Of a stretch of DNA of 64,000 nucleotides, positions 46,751-55,036 are shown in pieces. The DNA is from Alphaproteobacteria bacterium LSUCC0684 (GTDB lineage: Bacteria; Pseudomonadota; Alphaproteobacteria; Puniceispirillales; UBA1172). The first letter of the stretch is position 1. Every line of letters begins with the position of its first letter. Location: NCBI GenBank assembly GCA_041228335.1, contig CP166130.1, positions 1,946,638 through 2,010,637 on the forward strand, in the 5' to 3' direction. A program made the position numbers and the translations under genes. The notes beneath the pieces are model-generated. The model saw only the letters and a program-made list of their open reading frames with translations. It did not search any database and had not been told where the DNA came from.

Positions 46751-47024
46751 GCCGAATTGCCTCGGCTGGTTTGTCTAGGCTGATTTGTTTCGGCTGGCCT
46801 GCTTCGGGTGGCCCCGCCACGGGTGGCCCGCCACGGGTGGCCCCGGCTGGTTTGTCACAGCCGAATTGCCCCGGCTGGTTTGTCTAGGCTGGTTTGTTTC
46901 GGCTGGTTTGCCCCGGCCCGCTCGCCGCCACCATGGCCTGCCTCGGCTGGATTGCCCCGGCCCGCTCGCCGCCACCATGGCCTGCCTCGGCTGGTTTGCC
47001 TCGGCCCGCTCGCCGCCACCATCC
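46751..47024. repeat. GC-rich imperfect tandem repeats (109-bp pair and 44-bp triple)
   Basis: GCCGAATTGCC followed by a CGGCTGGTTTGTCTAGGCT block occurs at 46751 and again at 46860, a 109-base spacing. From 46911 a 44-base unit beginning CCCCGGCCCGCTCGCCGCCA recurs at 46955 and, slightly altered, at 46999. Short motifs such as CGGCTGGTTTG and CCACGGGTGGCCC are scattered throughout. No coding potential is evident. Confidence 0.8.
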
Positions 47025-47272
47025 GGGCCCTCCCCCCTGTTTTTTGGAGGAGATTTAGCCGTTATGGGTTATGGCTGCATGCCCGAAAGCATGTTAGGGG
47101 GTGTAGCGGAAGCTCGCATTTTGTGAATTTAATGATTTTTTAATAATTGTCTTGCTGAATTAAATTGAAACGTGAAACAAAATTATTTTCATTTTCATTA
47201 TCTTATTTGCTAATATTCCTTTAGTATGCATTTTTTAGAGCATGGAATTAAGAAAAGATTAAGGGTCTTGAT

Positions 47273-48481
47273 ATGCGTAGTTCTGTCCGCTCAATAGCCT
47301 TTGTGTTGACAACAGTCACGGCATTTTCCGCCTTTGCTGGTGGATCACCAACACCGGAAACGGAGACAGATTCCGCCACTTCAACATCGTCATCGGTTAC
47401 CGACAGCGGTGCATCTGGCGGGCAGAGTGGAACGACCTCTTCATCGGCCAATACCAGCTCAACTGCTTCATCCGGCTCGTCTTCTGACTTCTCCTCCGGC
47501 TCGTCCGGCACATCTTCATCCAGCGCATCGAATTCTTCATCCTCGTCCAGCGCAAACTCAAATGGCGGGTCGAGTGCGGGCGGATTCATCGCCATCGAAG
47601 ATGATCCGCTGATCGTTGATACCAGTTCCATCATGGATGACGATGGCATGGGCAAGGTCTCCGTTCAATGGCAGATCAGTTCGGATGATGATAAATGGGT
47701 GAATATCACCGGTGCCGTTCAGCAGTCTTTCACCCCCCAGCAGAAGCATGTTGGCCAGCGCCTGCGGGTGATGATCAACTATGTTGACGGGCAGGGCAAT
47801 ATGGAAGTCCTGCGCAGCCCGGCCTCGAACCCGGTGCAGAACGTGAATGACAAGCCCACGGGATCGCCCATACTTTCAGGCACCGCCATGGAAGGTGATG
47901 CGCTGGTGGTCGATACCAGCACCATCTATGATGAAGACGGGATGGGACTTTACGATGTCATCTGGCAGCGCTCCTCCACCAAAACCGAATGGGAGACCTA
48001 CCCCGATGCAACGACGGAGGTTCTTCGTCTCGGCCAGAAGAATGTAGGCTATTCCTATCGCGCCATCATCACTTATGTTGATCGCTACAACACACGCGAA
48101 GTGATGATCTCCAATGTCTCGGAGATCGTGCTCAACGTCGATGATCCGGTGGAAGGCGAAATTCTCCTTTCCGGCAACCCCATCGAGGGTGATACATTAT
48201 CTGTCCGCACCGACAATGTTTCCGACGAAGACGGCATCGCCAGTCTTTCGGTATCCTGGGAACATTCAAAGGATGGCCGCAACTGGCGCGCCCTTGACAT
48301 GCCGTCAACGACCACGATCAAACTGGATCAGAGTTTCGTCGGTATGCAGATCCGCGCCAAGGCCACGGTGGTGGATACATTCGGTGTCGAAACCGTGATC
48401 TTCAGCAAGCCTTCCAACGCGGTCAAGAACGTCAACAACGCGCCGGTTGGCACGATCACCGTCCGCCGCGTCGGCTCCTGA
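47273..48481 (+). CDS. secreted Ser-rich protein with three tandem beta-domain repeats
   Basis: A 402-residue protein. A signal peptide (about 1-22) ends near SAFAGG. Residues about 25-103 are a low-complexity linker of Ser, Thr, Gly and Ala. Three related modules of about 95 residues follow. Each carries the pattern EGD.L.VDTS.I.DEDGMG, then WQ.SSD...W, a VGQ/VGY.R segment, and a closing NV.D.P.G. This module type is common in large bacterial surface proteins. No membrane anchor, RTX repeats or sorting signal is seen, so export beyond the periplasm is unproven. ATG 47273 is preceded by AAGGG. It sits next to the repeat-rich segment. Confidence 0.75.
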   Translation: MRSSVRSIAFVLTTVTAFSAFAGGSPTPETETDSATSTSSSVTDSGASGGQSGTTSSSANTSSTASSGSSSDFSSGSSGTSSSSASNSSSSSSANSNGGSSAGGFIAIEDDPLIVDTSSIMDDDGMGKVSVQWQISSDDDKWVNITGAVQQSFTPQQKHVGQRLRVMINYVDGQGNMEVLRSPASNPVQNVNDKPTGSPILSGTAMEGDALVVDTSTIYDEDGMGLYDVIWQRSSTKTEWETYPDATTEVLRLGQKNVGYSYRAIITYVDRYNTREVMISNVSEIVLNVDDPVEGEILLSGNPIEGDTLSVRTDNVSDEDGIASLSVSWEHSKDGRNWRALDMPSTTTIKLDQSFVGMQIRAKATVVDTFGVETVIFSKPSNAVKNVNNAPVGTITVRRVGS

Positions 48482-48782
48482 TTAAAGCCATACCGCTTCA
48501 CGACAGCCAGGATTTGGCCTGCCGGACCCGGGCCATTTCTTGACATCCGCATCTCGCCTGCCTCCAGGGAGCATGGGAGCATCCACTACATCTTGTGGCA
48601 TATTTAACATTTTTGTGAAATTTGTGGCAGATAAGCCTTTGCTCATTGACAAGCGGTTGCAAGTTCCGTCAAATGGTAGATGATGAAAGATGACGGTATC
48701 AAAGGATGGATTCCTTTAAGCGCCAATCTCGGTGCAGGTGGTACTGTCCGCCAACCATCAATCCAAATCATGGAGACGTTCA
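48482..48782. other. intergenic segment without evident gene
   Basis: About 300 bases between the Ser-rich protein and the small acidic protein. A TTGACA at 48646-48651 could be a -35 element for the downstream gene, but no good -10 stands at the right distance. No tRNA, terminator or ORF with a ribosome site was found. Confidence 0.5.
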
Positions 48783-49088
48783 ATGCCAAAAACGGAAACT
48801 GGCATCCGTGAAGGATGCGTAATTCTGCCTTTCGCAAGACCCGAATTTCCCTCCCAGAACGTGAAAGCCACTACACTTGCCGCGCTGGTGGCAATTACCA
48901 TCATCCATGATGCGGATATTTCTCCTGAAGACCGGCTGATTGAAATCATTGAAAGCACCGGCGAAGCCGAAGTCCTGGACAGTGAGGACACCCTTGTCGA
49001 TCTCGGCCTTGATGATCTTGATGATGAAGGAAATGCCCGACTTCCGGACCCGGTGAACGATAATACGGCGGTAACGATTATCACCTGA
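48783..49088 (+). CDS. small acidic hypothetical protein
   Basis: A 101-residue protein of unrecognised family. GGAG at 8 bases before ATG 48783 supports the start. A central hydrophobic stretch TTLAALVAITIIHDA (about residues 29-43) could be a buried helix or a weak membrane segment. The C-terminal half is strongly acidic (EIIESTGEAEVLDSEDTLVD and DLGLDDLDDEGNA). No cysteines or His clusters suggest a metal site apart from the acidic patch. Function unknown. Confidence 0.55.
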   Translation: MPKTETGIREGCVILPFARPEFPSQNVKATTLAALVAITIIHDADISPEDRLIEIIESTGEAEVLDSEDTLVDLGLDDLDDEGNARLPDPVNDNTAVTIIT

Positions 49089-49230
49089 AGCACGCGATCA
49101 GGCTTTAGGGAAAACCTGCCATATGCGGGGATCCGGCCATGACTTTCCGCGTGATGATCACCCTGCCGGATGGTGCAATCTGCCCCCTCGTGCATCCGCG
49201 GGTTAACTTTCGTCAAACTATTTTAATTCA

Positions 49231-49262
49231 TGTCATATAAATGTTATAAATATTGCTATAAT
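49231..49262 (+). promoter_or_regulatory. extended -10 promoter of the acyltransferase gene
   Basis: TGCTATAAT (49254-49262) is a consensus extended -10 element; a TGTCAT at 49231-49236 is a poor -35, acceptable for this promoter type. It predicts a start near 49269 and a 43-base leader before ATG 49312. The surroundings are AT-rich. Confidence 0.55.
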
Positions 49263-49311
49263 CGAGTATGACACTCGAACTTGCTATTCGTTGAATGATG
49301 TATTTCTAGGC

Positions 49312-50145
49312 ATGGATCTGGCACAGAAGAAAAACAGCATCCCGATTTTTTCCTTCGCCAATGGTGAACTGGGACCGATTTCAAACGCCCTCATCCGGGG
49401 CATTGAAAAATTCACCGGCCAGCCGCGTATCAAGAAGATCTATGTTGATTACGTCAACGACGACCGGCCCAACCATCTCTTCTGGCAGGATGCGGTGGAG
49501 CGGCTTAATCTCAACGTGAATATTCAGTTTGATCCCGGCGCATACATCCCTGAAAAAGGACGTCTTGTGGTTATCGCCAACCATCCTTTCGGCGTCATTG
49601 ACGGGCTGGTCATCTGTTCTGAAATATCCCGGGTTCGCACGGATTTCAAAATCATCACGCATCAGGTTCTCCGGCAGGCCCCGGCGGTGATGCATCAGAT
49701 CCTGCCAATTGATTTCGACACAACCGAACATGCCCTCCACACCAATATGCAGACACGAAAAGATGCGATCCGCCAGGTTCAGGATGGCGGGGCATTGATC
49801 CTGTTTCCGGCAGGCGGCATCTCGCTTGCCCCGAAAGTCATCGGCCCGGCCCAGGATGTGGAATGGAAAACCTTTGCGGCAAAACTGGCATTGATTGAAA
49901 ACACAACCATCCTGCCGGTCTTTTTCACCGGTCAGAACAGCATCAGCTATCAGGCAGCCCGCAAGGTCAGCCAGACGCTGGGATATTCGCTGATGTTCCG
50001 GGAAATTGTCCGCCGCATCGGCACCAATGTCGACGTGACCATCCGCAAGCCGGTCAGCACCGAAGAACTTGGACGCTTTTCCGGACGTAACGAAATCACC
50101 GCCTATTTGCGCGATTTGACCTACGGCACCACCACCGCTGGATGA
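49312..50145 (+). CDS. PlsC-type lysophospholipid acyltransferase
   Basis: A 277-residue glycerolipid acyltransferase homologue. The catalytic motif reads VIANHPFGVIDG, with five residues between His and Asp instead of the usual four, as in a distinct subfamily. The second motif ILFPAGGISLAP corresponds to the phosphate-binding FPEG block with Ala for Glu. A membrane-associated step such as lysophosphatidate or ornithine-lipid acylation is likely. ATG 49312 is preferred over TTG 49291. The 3' end overlaps the thiamine pyrophosphokinase gene on the other strand by 25 bases. Confidence 0.82.
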   Translation: MDLAQKKNSIPIFSFANGELGPISNALIRGIEKFTGQPRIKKIYVDYVNDDRPNHLFWQDAVERLNLNVNIQFDPGAYIPEKGRLVVIANHPFGVIDGLVICSEISRVRTDFKIITHQVLRQAPAVMHQILPIDFDTTEHALHTNMQTRKDAIRQVQDGGALILFPAGGISLAPKVIGPAQDVEWKTFAAKLALIENTTILPVFFTGQNSISYQAARKVSQTLGYSLMFREIVRRIGTNVDVTIRKPVSTEELGRFSGRNEITAYLRDLTYGTTTAG

Positions 50146-50831
50146 TCGTCTTCCGGCGCAATGGCCGAGATCAGCCTGTTGACCGCATCGACCGGGGTGA
50201 TGATCAGATATCCGCCACCTTCCGGATTTGCCTTGATACGAACCTCACCATCACCCCGGGCCACACGGTTTGATGTGCCGATTGCCCCGCCGGGGCTCAT
50301 GCACAGCCCGTCAAGCGGCCATTCAAGCCCTTCGGAGCCAAGGAAAGATTGCTCCCCCATCGGCCAGATCGAAATACGGCTGCCCGGGGCAAGCTGAAGG
50401 GCGGTATCACCACGGCGGAAGACAATCGCATCACTGGGCCCGACCAGCACGATCCTGTCCTGGCGCGCCCGCGCCAGGGTATTGATTGCCGCCAGCGCAT
50501 GATCAAATCGCCGGCCGAGAAAGCCGAGGCAGAGGATGAGCGGCGCATCCACAAGGGCGAGCGCCTTCGCAAAATCCGTCTGATCCTGATCAGGTGTGGG
50601 AAGAATACGGCTCCGGGGAAAGGCATCGGGGGACGAGATCGAATCCATATCGCCGGTAATCGCCTCCGGCTCAAGACCAAGGGTTCGCGCTTCATCGGCC
50701 CCGCTGTCCACCGCGATCACGGGATATTGCCGCCCCCATGCCCGAAGGTACCCGGCATCAACATCTCCGCCACCAACCAGCACAACAGGGCTCTCGTATT
50801 TCAAGACCGTAGGTGTCCTGTCCTTGCTCAT
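50121..50831 (-). CDS. thiamine pyrophosphokinase
   Basis: A 236-residue enzyme that converts thiamine to thiamine diphosphate with ATP. Seen are AVDSGADEARTLGLEPEAIT (20 residues), GDMDSI, TPDQDQTDFAKAL with the metal Asp residues, GRRFDHALAAINTLA, and the C-terminal thiamine-site pattern GAIGTSNRV. ATG 50831 gives the family length; a 17-codon upstream extension is unlikely. No thiamine riboswitch is seen upstream. Confidence 0.92.
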   Translation of the reverse strand: MSKDRTPTVLKYESPVVLVGGGDVDAGYLRAWGRQYPVIAVDSGADEARTLGLEPEAITGDMDSISSPDAFPRSRILPTPDQDQTDFAKALALVDAPLILCLGFLGRRFDHALAAINTLARARQDRIVLVGPSDAIVFRRGDTALQLAPGSRISIWPMGEQSFLGSEGLEWPLDGLCMSPGGAIGTSNRVARGDGEVRIKANPEGGGYLIITPVDAVNRLISAIAPEDDHPAVVVP

Positions 50832-50891
50832 GATGGGAGTGTAGCGCCAAAACACGCGGCTGAAAATGACATGCTTTCCCATTCTGCCGAA

Positions 50892-50953
50892 TTGACAATC
50901 ATATCAGGCTACATATATAAATAGATAGATTAAAACTTTGCCTAAACTAAGTT
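50892..50953 (+). promoter_or_regulatory. promoter with MntR/Mur-like inverted repeat for the 10-TM metal transporter
   Basis: TTGACA (50892-50897) and ATATAA (50915-50920) are 17 bases apart. Just downstream is an inverted repeat AACTTTG-CCTAAA-CTAAGTT (50934-50953) with six of seven arm positions paired. The overall shape resembles manganese-regulator boxes of the MntR kind. The regulator assignment is inference. Confidence 0.5.
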
Positions 50954-50978
50954 AATAACCCGAAGGAAATATCTGGAC

Positions 50979-52142
50979 ATGCATGCAACAGCCCTTCCCG
51001 TTCGACAGATCCAATCTGCGGTGATCGTGCTGATGGCTTTATTTGCGTTCCAGCTCAGCATTCTGGCGCCGTCAGGATTGACCGACGTAGTGCTCAAAGC
51101 GCTGGCAGATGCCTATATCCAGGTCACGTCTTTTGTCGCGGCCACCCTTTTTCTTTTTTATGCCGCAGAAAAGCTCACCGGCATTGATGCAGAAAAGATG
51201 CTGGCCGAATCCAGGCAAAGCCAGGTTGTGATGGCAGCTTTTCTCGGCGCTCTGCCCGGATGTGGCGGCGCCATTATCGTTATCACCCAATATGTGACGG
51301 GCCGGCTTTCCTTTGGTGCGGTGATGGCTGCCCTCACGGCAACCATGGGCGATGCGGCATTTCTTCTGATCGCCCAGGAACCCCTGACCGGCCTTTCCAT
51401 TCTGGCAATGGGTTTTGGCGTTGGCGTCGTCTCGGGATATGCGGTGAATGCCCTGCATGGACCTGATTTTCTTCGCCAGCCCGCGGTTTCGTCGGTCTCG
51501 GATCTCGGCCCGGAACATATAGGCATCGGTGGCTGGCTTGATCGTTTCTGGATCGCGCTCTTCATCCCGGGGCTGGTTTTTGGGATCATGGCGGCGCTGC
51601 AGATAGATATTGATGCGCTGTTCGGCAGCGAATTTCTGCCCTCGCCCAGCCTCGCACTCGGGGCCGCGGGGGGCATCCTTTCGGTAATGATGTTCCTCCT
51701 GCCGAAGATACTTACCCGCCTCGCCCCAAAATCAGTCACCCCCCTGCCTGAGCCGCCAAGCATATTCAACCGGGTCATTGCAGATACGAATTTTGTGACC
51801 GCCTGGGTTGTGCTGGCTTTTCTGACATTTGAGGTCAGCGTCTATGTCTTTGACATTGATCTTAAGGATCTGTTCAGCGGCTATATTGTTTTTGCCCCGA
51901 TGATTGCCGTTCTGCTTGGCTTTCTGCCTGGCTGCGGGCCACAAGTGCTTGTCACCACCTTGTATCTCGCCGGGGCAATACCGTTATCGGCACAGATCGG
52001 CAATGCCATCTCGAACGATGGCGATGCGCTGTTCCCGGCCATAGCCATTGCCCCGAAGGTCGCGATCATCGCAACACTCTATTCGGCCATCCCGGCATTG
52101 TTGATCGGATATGGCTGGATGTTTCTTGTTGAAATGCGTTAA
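50979..52142 (+). CDS. putative 10-TM manganese/heavy-metal transporter
   Basis: A 387-residue inner-membrane protein with about ten hydrophobic segments in two halves. Each half carries a similar motif, GALPGCGGAIIVITQY near residue 90 and GFLPGCGPQVLVTTLY near residue 310, so it is an internal duplication. A loop between the halves is polar. This resembles the putative 10-TM heavy-metal (manganese) transporter family. The AAGGAAAT stretch upstream supports ATG 50979. The MntR-like operator in its promoter supports a manganese role. Confidence 0.75.
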   Translation: MHATALPVRQIQSAVIVLMALFAFQLSILAPSGLTDVVLKALADAYIQVTSFVAATLFLFYAAEKLTGIDAEKMLAESRQSQVVMAAFLGALPGCGGAIIVITQYVTGRLSFGAVMAALTATMGDAAFLLIAQEPLTGLSILAMGFGVGVVSGYAVNALHGPDFLRQPAVSSVSDLGPEHIGIGGWLDRFWIALFIPGLVFGIMAALQIDIDALFGSEFLPSPSLALGAAGGILSVMMFLLPKILTRLAPKSVTPLPEPPSIFNRVIADTNFVTAWVVLAFLTFEVSVYVFDIDLKDLFSGYIVFAPMIAVLLGFLPGCGPQVLVTTLYLAGAIPLSAQIGNAISNDGDALFPAIAIAPKVAIIATLYSAIPALLIGYGWMFLVEMR

Positions 52143-52154
52143 AAACCCGCGAAA

Positions 52155-52180
52155 TGAAAAAACCCGCCATATGGCGGGTT
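52155..52180 (-). terminator. terminator of tRNA-Ala
   Basis: AACCCGCCATATGGCGGGTT (52161-52180) is a perfect palindrome followed on the minus strand by a run of T residues. It lies ten bases after the tRNA 3' end. It may also terminate the metal transporter gene from the plus strand, where the T run is shorter. Confidence 0.85.
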
Positions 52181-52189
52181 TCGGGAATT

Positions 52190-52265
<76 letters not shown>

Positions 52266-52338
52266 TTGCCAAATTCTGAAAGGGTTTTACCGGCAACCGG
52301 ATCAGAGTGCAAGCCCAAATTGCGGCAGGCTCGCCCTG

Positions 52339-52734
52339 CTATTCGTCGTCATCATCCTCGCTTGCATCGAGGTCAGCATCGATATCCGCCGCATCATCCG
52401 CACCTGAGACACTCTCATCATCGTCATTATCACCTTTGACAACGATCAGATCCGCGTCATCATCATCGAGCATGTCATCGCTCGCATCGGCGTCATCATC
52501 GACCATGTCAATATCGTCATCGAGTTCATCTGAATTGATATCGGCATCATCGGCGGTTTCGGTTTTTCTGACGCTGGCCTGGGGCATCGGCTTGGACCGA
52601 CGGCTTTTGAGCAGCACTTCAGGATCGAATACCGTTCCGCACATCGGGCAGACAATCTCAGGCTTGTTTAAATCATAGAACTTCCCGTCACAGGACTGGC
52701 AGTGCCTCTTGGTACCCAGTTTCTTCGATGCCAT
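52339..52734 (-). CDS. FYDLN acid-domain protein (TIGR02300 type)
   Basis: A 131-residue protein. The N-terminus MASKKLGTKRHCQSCDGKFY (20 residues) with FYDLN and CPMCGTVFDPE holds two CxxC pairs, a zinc-ribbon-like site. The C-terminal 60 residues are mostly Asp and Glu. This family is widespread in Alphaproteobacteria next to aroA and the tRNA-Ala gene, and its function is unknown. ATG 52734 is chosen because the family starts there; 25 upstream codons lie in AT-rich promoter sequence shared with aroA. Confidence 0.88.
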   Translation of the reverse strand: MASKKLGTKRHCQSCDGKFYDLNKPEIVCPMCGTVFDPEVLLKSRRSKPMPQASVRKTETADDADINSDELDDDIDMVDDDADASDDMLDDDDADLIVVKGDNDDDESVSGADDAADIDADLDASEDDDDE

Positions 52735-52895
52735 GGACAACTCCGAACGTGTTAATGATTGTTTGTTAATGAAGCTCTTTTCATAAGAAATCAAAACAAG
52801 GTCAAGCAAAAATCTTCATTAGCAATAATTTGATTTTTTCATCAATCAAGTGGTAAAACTCTGCATCCGTCAAGGTTCTGAGGAAATTACCCATC

Positions 52896-54224
52896 ATGCC
52901 AATACTGATTTCCCATCGCACCGGCAATTTGCATGGGACGATTATCCTTCCCGGGGATAAATCCATCTCGCATCGGGCACTGATCCTGGGGACGCTGGCC
53001 CGGGGACAGACGAGGGTTCGCGGCCTGCTGGAAGGGGCGGATGTTCTCGCCACCGCCGGGGCTCTACGTCAGCTTGGTGCAAATATCAAAAAGGACAGCG
53101 ACGGCAGCTGGATCATCGACGGGCTTGGCCTGAGCGGGTTTCTTGAACCACATTCACCTCTTGATCTCGGCAATTCGGGCACGGGCGCAAGGCTGCTCAT
53201 GGGGGTTGTCGCCGGCAGCGGGATAAAAGCTGTCTTTACCGGGGATGCCTCGCTCTCCGCGCGGCCGATGGCCCGGGTTACCACCCCGCTTGAAAAAATG
53301 GGAGCGAAGGTTTCAGCGCGGGACGGCACCTATCTGCCGCTGCTGATCGAAGGTGTTCTTCAACCTTTGAGCATCACCTATGAAAGCCCCCATGCATCGG
53401 CCCAGATCAAATCCGCCATTCTTCTCGCCGGGCTCACCGCTCGGGGTGAGACCCGGGTGGTGGAGCCGCGACCTTCCCGCAACCACACCGAAGCCATGCT
53501 GAGGCATTTTGGCGTTCCCGTTGAGGAATCGCCAACGGAAAACGGCGGTATGGCCGTGACGATTGGCGGCGATGCCCAACTCACCGCAGCGGATGTTCAT
53601 GTTCCGGCTGATCCGTCTTCGGCCGCTTTTCCAGCCGTTGCTGCCCTGATCACCGAAGGCTCGGAAATCACCATGACGGGCATTGGTACAAACCCCTTGC
53701 GTTTCGGGCTTTTCGAAACCTTGAAGGAAATGGGCGGCGATATCACCCTTGCGAACCAGCGAATAGAAGGCGGGGAGACTGTCGCCGATATCACCGTCCG
53801 GTCCTCTCGCCTCAAGGGGGTAGATGTTCCCGCTGAACGCGCCGCGTCCATGATCGACGAGTATCCCATTCTTTCGGTCGCTGCCGCCTTTGCCGAAGGC
53901 ACGACGCGCATGCACGGCATTGCCGAGCTTCGGGTGAAGGAAACCGACCGCATCGCCCTGATGGAAGAAGGACTTGTCCGCGCCGGCGCCACTGTTCTCA
54001 GCACCGAAGACAGCATGACCGTGACGGGTGCTGACCATATCCGGGGCGGCATGACCGTCGATGCCTGCCACGATCATCGAATCGCGATGTCCTTCCTTGT
54101 CCTCGGCCAGCGCACCGATCAGCCTGTTCGCGTCGAGGGCACCGAAACCATTGCCACAAGTTTCCCTGATTTCACCTCGCTGATGAATGAGATCGGCGCC
54201 GATATACGGCCGGACGACGCATGA
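52896..54224 (+). CDS. aroA: 3-phosphoshikimate 1-carboxyvinyltransferase (EPSP synthase)
   Basis: The enzyme joins shikimate 3-phosphate and phosphoenolpyruvate, the sixth step of chorismate synthesis. Seen are LPGDKSISHRALILG, LGNSGTGARLLMG, SLSARPMARV, ADPSSAAFPAVAAL, LRVKETDRIALM and ACHDHRIAMSFLVLG, covering both active-site domains. At 442 residues it is of normal length. Its stop overlaps the cmk start by four bases (ATGA), the standard alphaproteobacterial arrangement. Confidence 0.97.
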   Translation: MPILISHRTGNLHGTIILPGDKSISHRALILGTLARGQTRVRGLLEGADVLATAGALRQLGANIKKDSDGSWIIDGLGLSGFLEPHSPLDLGNSGTGARLLMGVVAGSGIKAVFTGDASLSARPMARVTTPLEKMGAKVSARDGTYLPLLIEGVLQPLSITYESPHASAQIKSAILLAGLTARGETRVVEPRPSRNHTEAMLRHFGVPVEESPTENGGMAVTIGGDAQLTAADVHVPADPSSAAFPAVAALITEGSEITMTGIGTNPLRFGLFETLKEMGGDITLANQRIEGGETVADITVRSSRLKGVDVPAERAASMIDEYPILSVAAAFAEGTTRMHGIAELRVKETDRIALMEEGLVRAGATVLSTEDSMTVTGADHIRGGMTVDACHDHRIAMSFLVLGQRTDQPVRVEGTETIATSFPDFTSLMNEIGADIRPDDA

Positions 54225-54853
54225 TCATCGCGGTGGACGGCACGGCCGCCTCAGGCAAGGGAACACTCGCAAAGCATCTGGCACGGCGCCTTGACCTTGC
54301 CTATCTTGACACCGGATCGCTCTATCGTGCCGTCGGGCTTCGCCTTTTGCATGAAGGATATACGGCAAAAGACGTCACCCCCGACATCGCGGTGGCGGCT
54401 GCCCGCAGGATCGACGATGCCCTGATGGCTGATGATGCGCTCAGAAGCGCGGAAACCGGCCAGATGGCCTCAATTATAGCGGCACTGCCAGAGGTTCGTG
54501 CACACCTTCTCGATTACCAGCGGCAATTTGCCCGGAATCATCCCGCGGATAAATCCGGCGTCATTCTCGATGGTCGCGACATCGGCACGGTTGTTCTGCC
54601 GGATGCCGATGCCAAGTTTTTTGTGGATGCTGATATCGATATCCGCGCAGGCCGCCGCCATCAGGAGCTTCATGAATCGGGGAGTTCGCTCAGCCTTGAT
54701 GAAGTCAGGCAACAGCTTGAGGAAAGGGATCATCGGGACCGGAACAGAAGTCATGCCCCACTTGTCCCGGCCGAAAACGCCATTTTTGTTGACACGAGCG
54801 CAAAAAACATAGAAGAGATGGTGGCGTTCGCGCTGTCAGCGCTCAACCGTTGA
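54221..54853 (+). CDS. cmk: cytidylate kinase
   Basis: Phosphorylates CMP and dCMP with ATP. The P-loop is DGTAASGKGTLAKHLARRLD (20 residues), followed by YLDTGSLYRAVGL, VILDGRDIGTVVLPDADAKF (20 residues) and RDRNRSHAPL. The 210 residues are normal. It is translationally coupled to aroA and lies upstream of rpsA, as in many Proteobacteria. Confidence 0.96.
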   Translation: MIIAVDGTAASGKGTLAKHLARRLDLAYLDTGSLYRAVGLRLLHEGYTAKDVTPDIAVAAARRIDDALMADDALRSAETGQMASIIAALPEVRAHLLDYQRQFARNHPADKSGVILDGRDIGTVVLPDADAKFFVDADIDIRAGRRHQELHESGSSLSLDEVRQQLEERDHRDRNRSHAPLVPAENAIFVDTSAKNIEEMVAFALSALNR

Positions 54854-55036
54854 CATTTCCGTCTTCTGGAACCAAAGCCACGGAAGACCCTGTAACTTTC
54901 GGATTGCTGGATATGCAGAGCCGAGCATCCGTGGTGGCCCCCAAAGGGCAGCTTTGGCATCATGGGCACCCTGAACCAGCCAGGGCGGGGCTTCAGCCTT
55001 GCTGAAACCTTGAGACGGCACCACACGGAGAAAATC

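Larger units (their letters stand above)
45715..47272. other. gene-poor, repeat-rich intergenic segment of about 1.56 kb
   Basis: No convincing gene is visible between the VOC gene and the Ser-rich protein. A hairpin GGGGCG/CGCCCC lies near 45745-45765. AT-rich stretches at about 45820-45870 and 47100-47240 bracket a very GC-rich core. The core holds three families of tandem repeats, listed separately. Open frames through it change phase between repeat units and lack ribosome sites. Confidence 0.7.

Noticed and set aside
46330-46887. 185-residue open frame through the hairpin array (plus strand) and its minus-strand counterpart at 46400-46714
   Set aside because: Repeat lengths of 102-107 bp are not multiples of three, so the frame changes between units. 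No ribosome site is present, and the composition is that of GC-rich noncoding sequence.
46284-47024. CRISPR array
   Set aside because: The repeats are contiguous and about 103, 109 or 44 bp long, with no unique spacers of constant length. No cas gene is in the window.
54962-55036. rpsA start at ATG 54962
   Set aside because: This would add 25 residues not typical of S1, and no ribosome site precedes it. CGGAG before TTG 55037 fits better.
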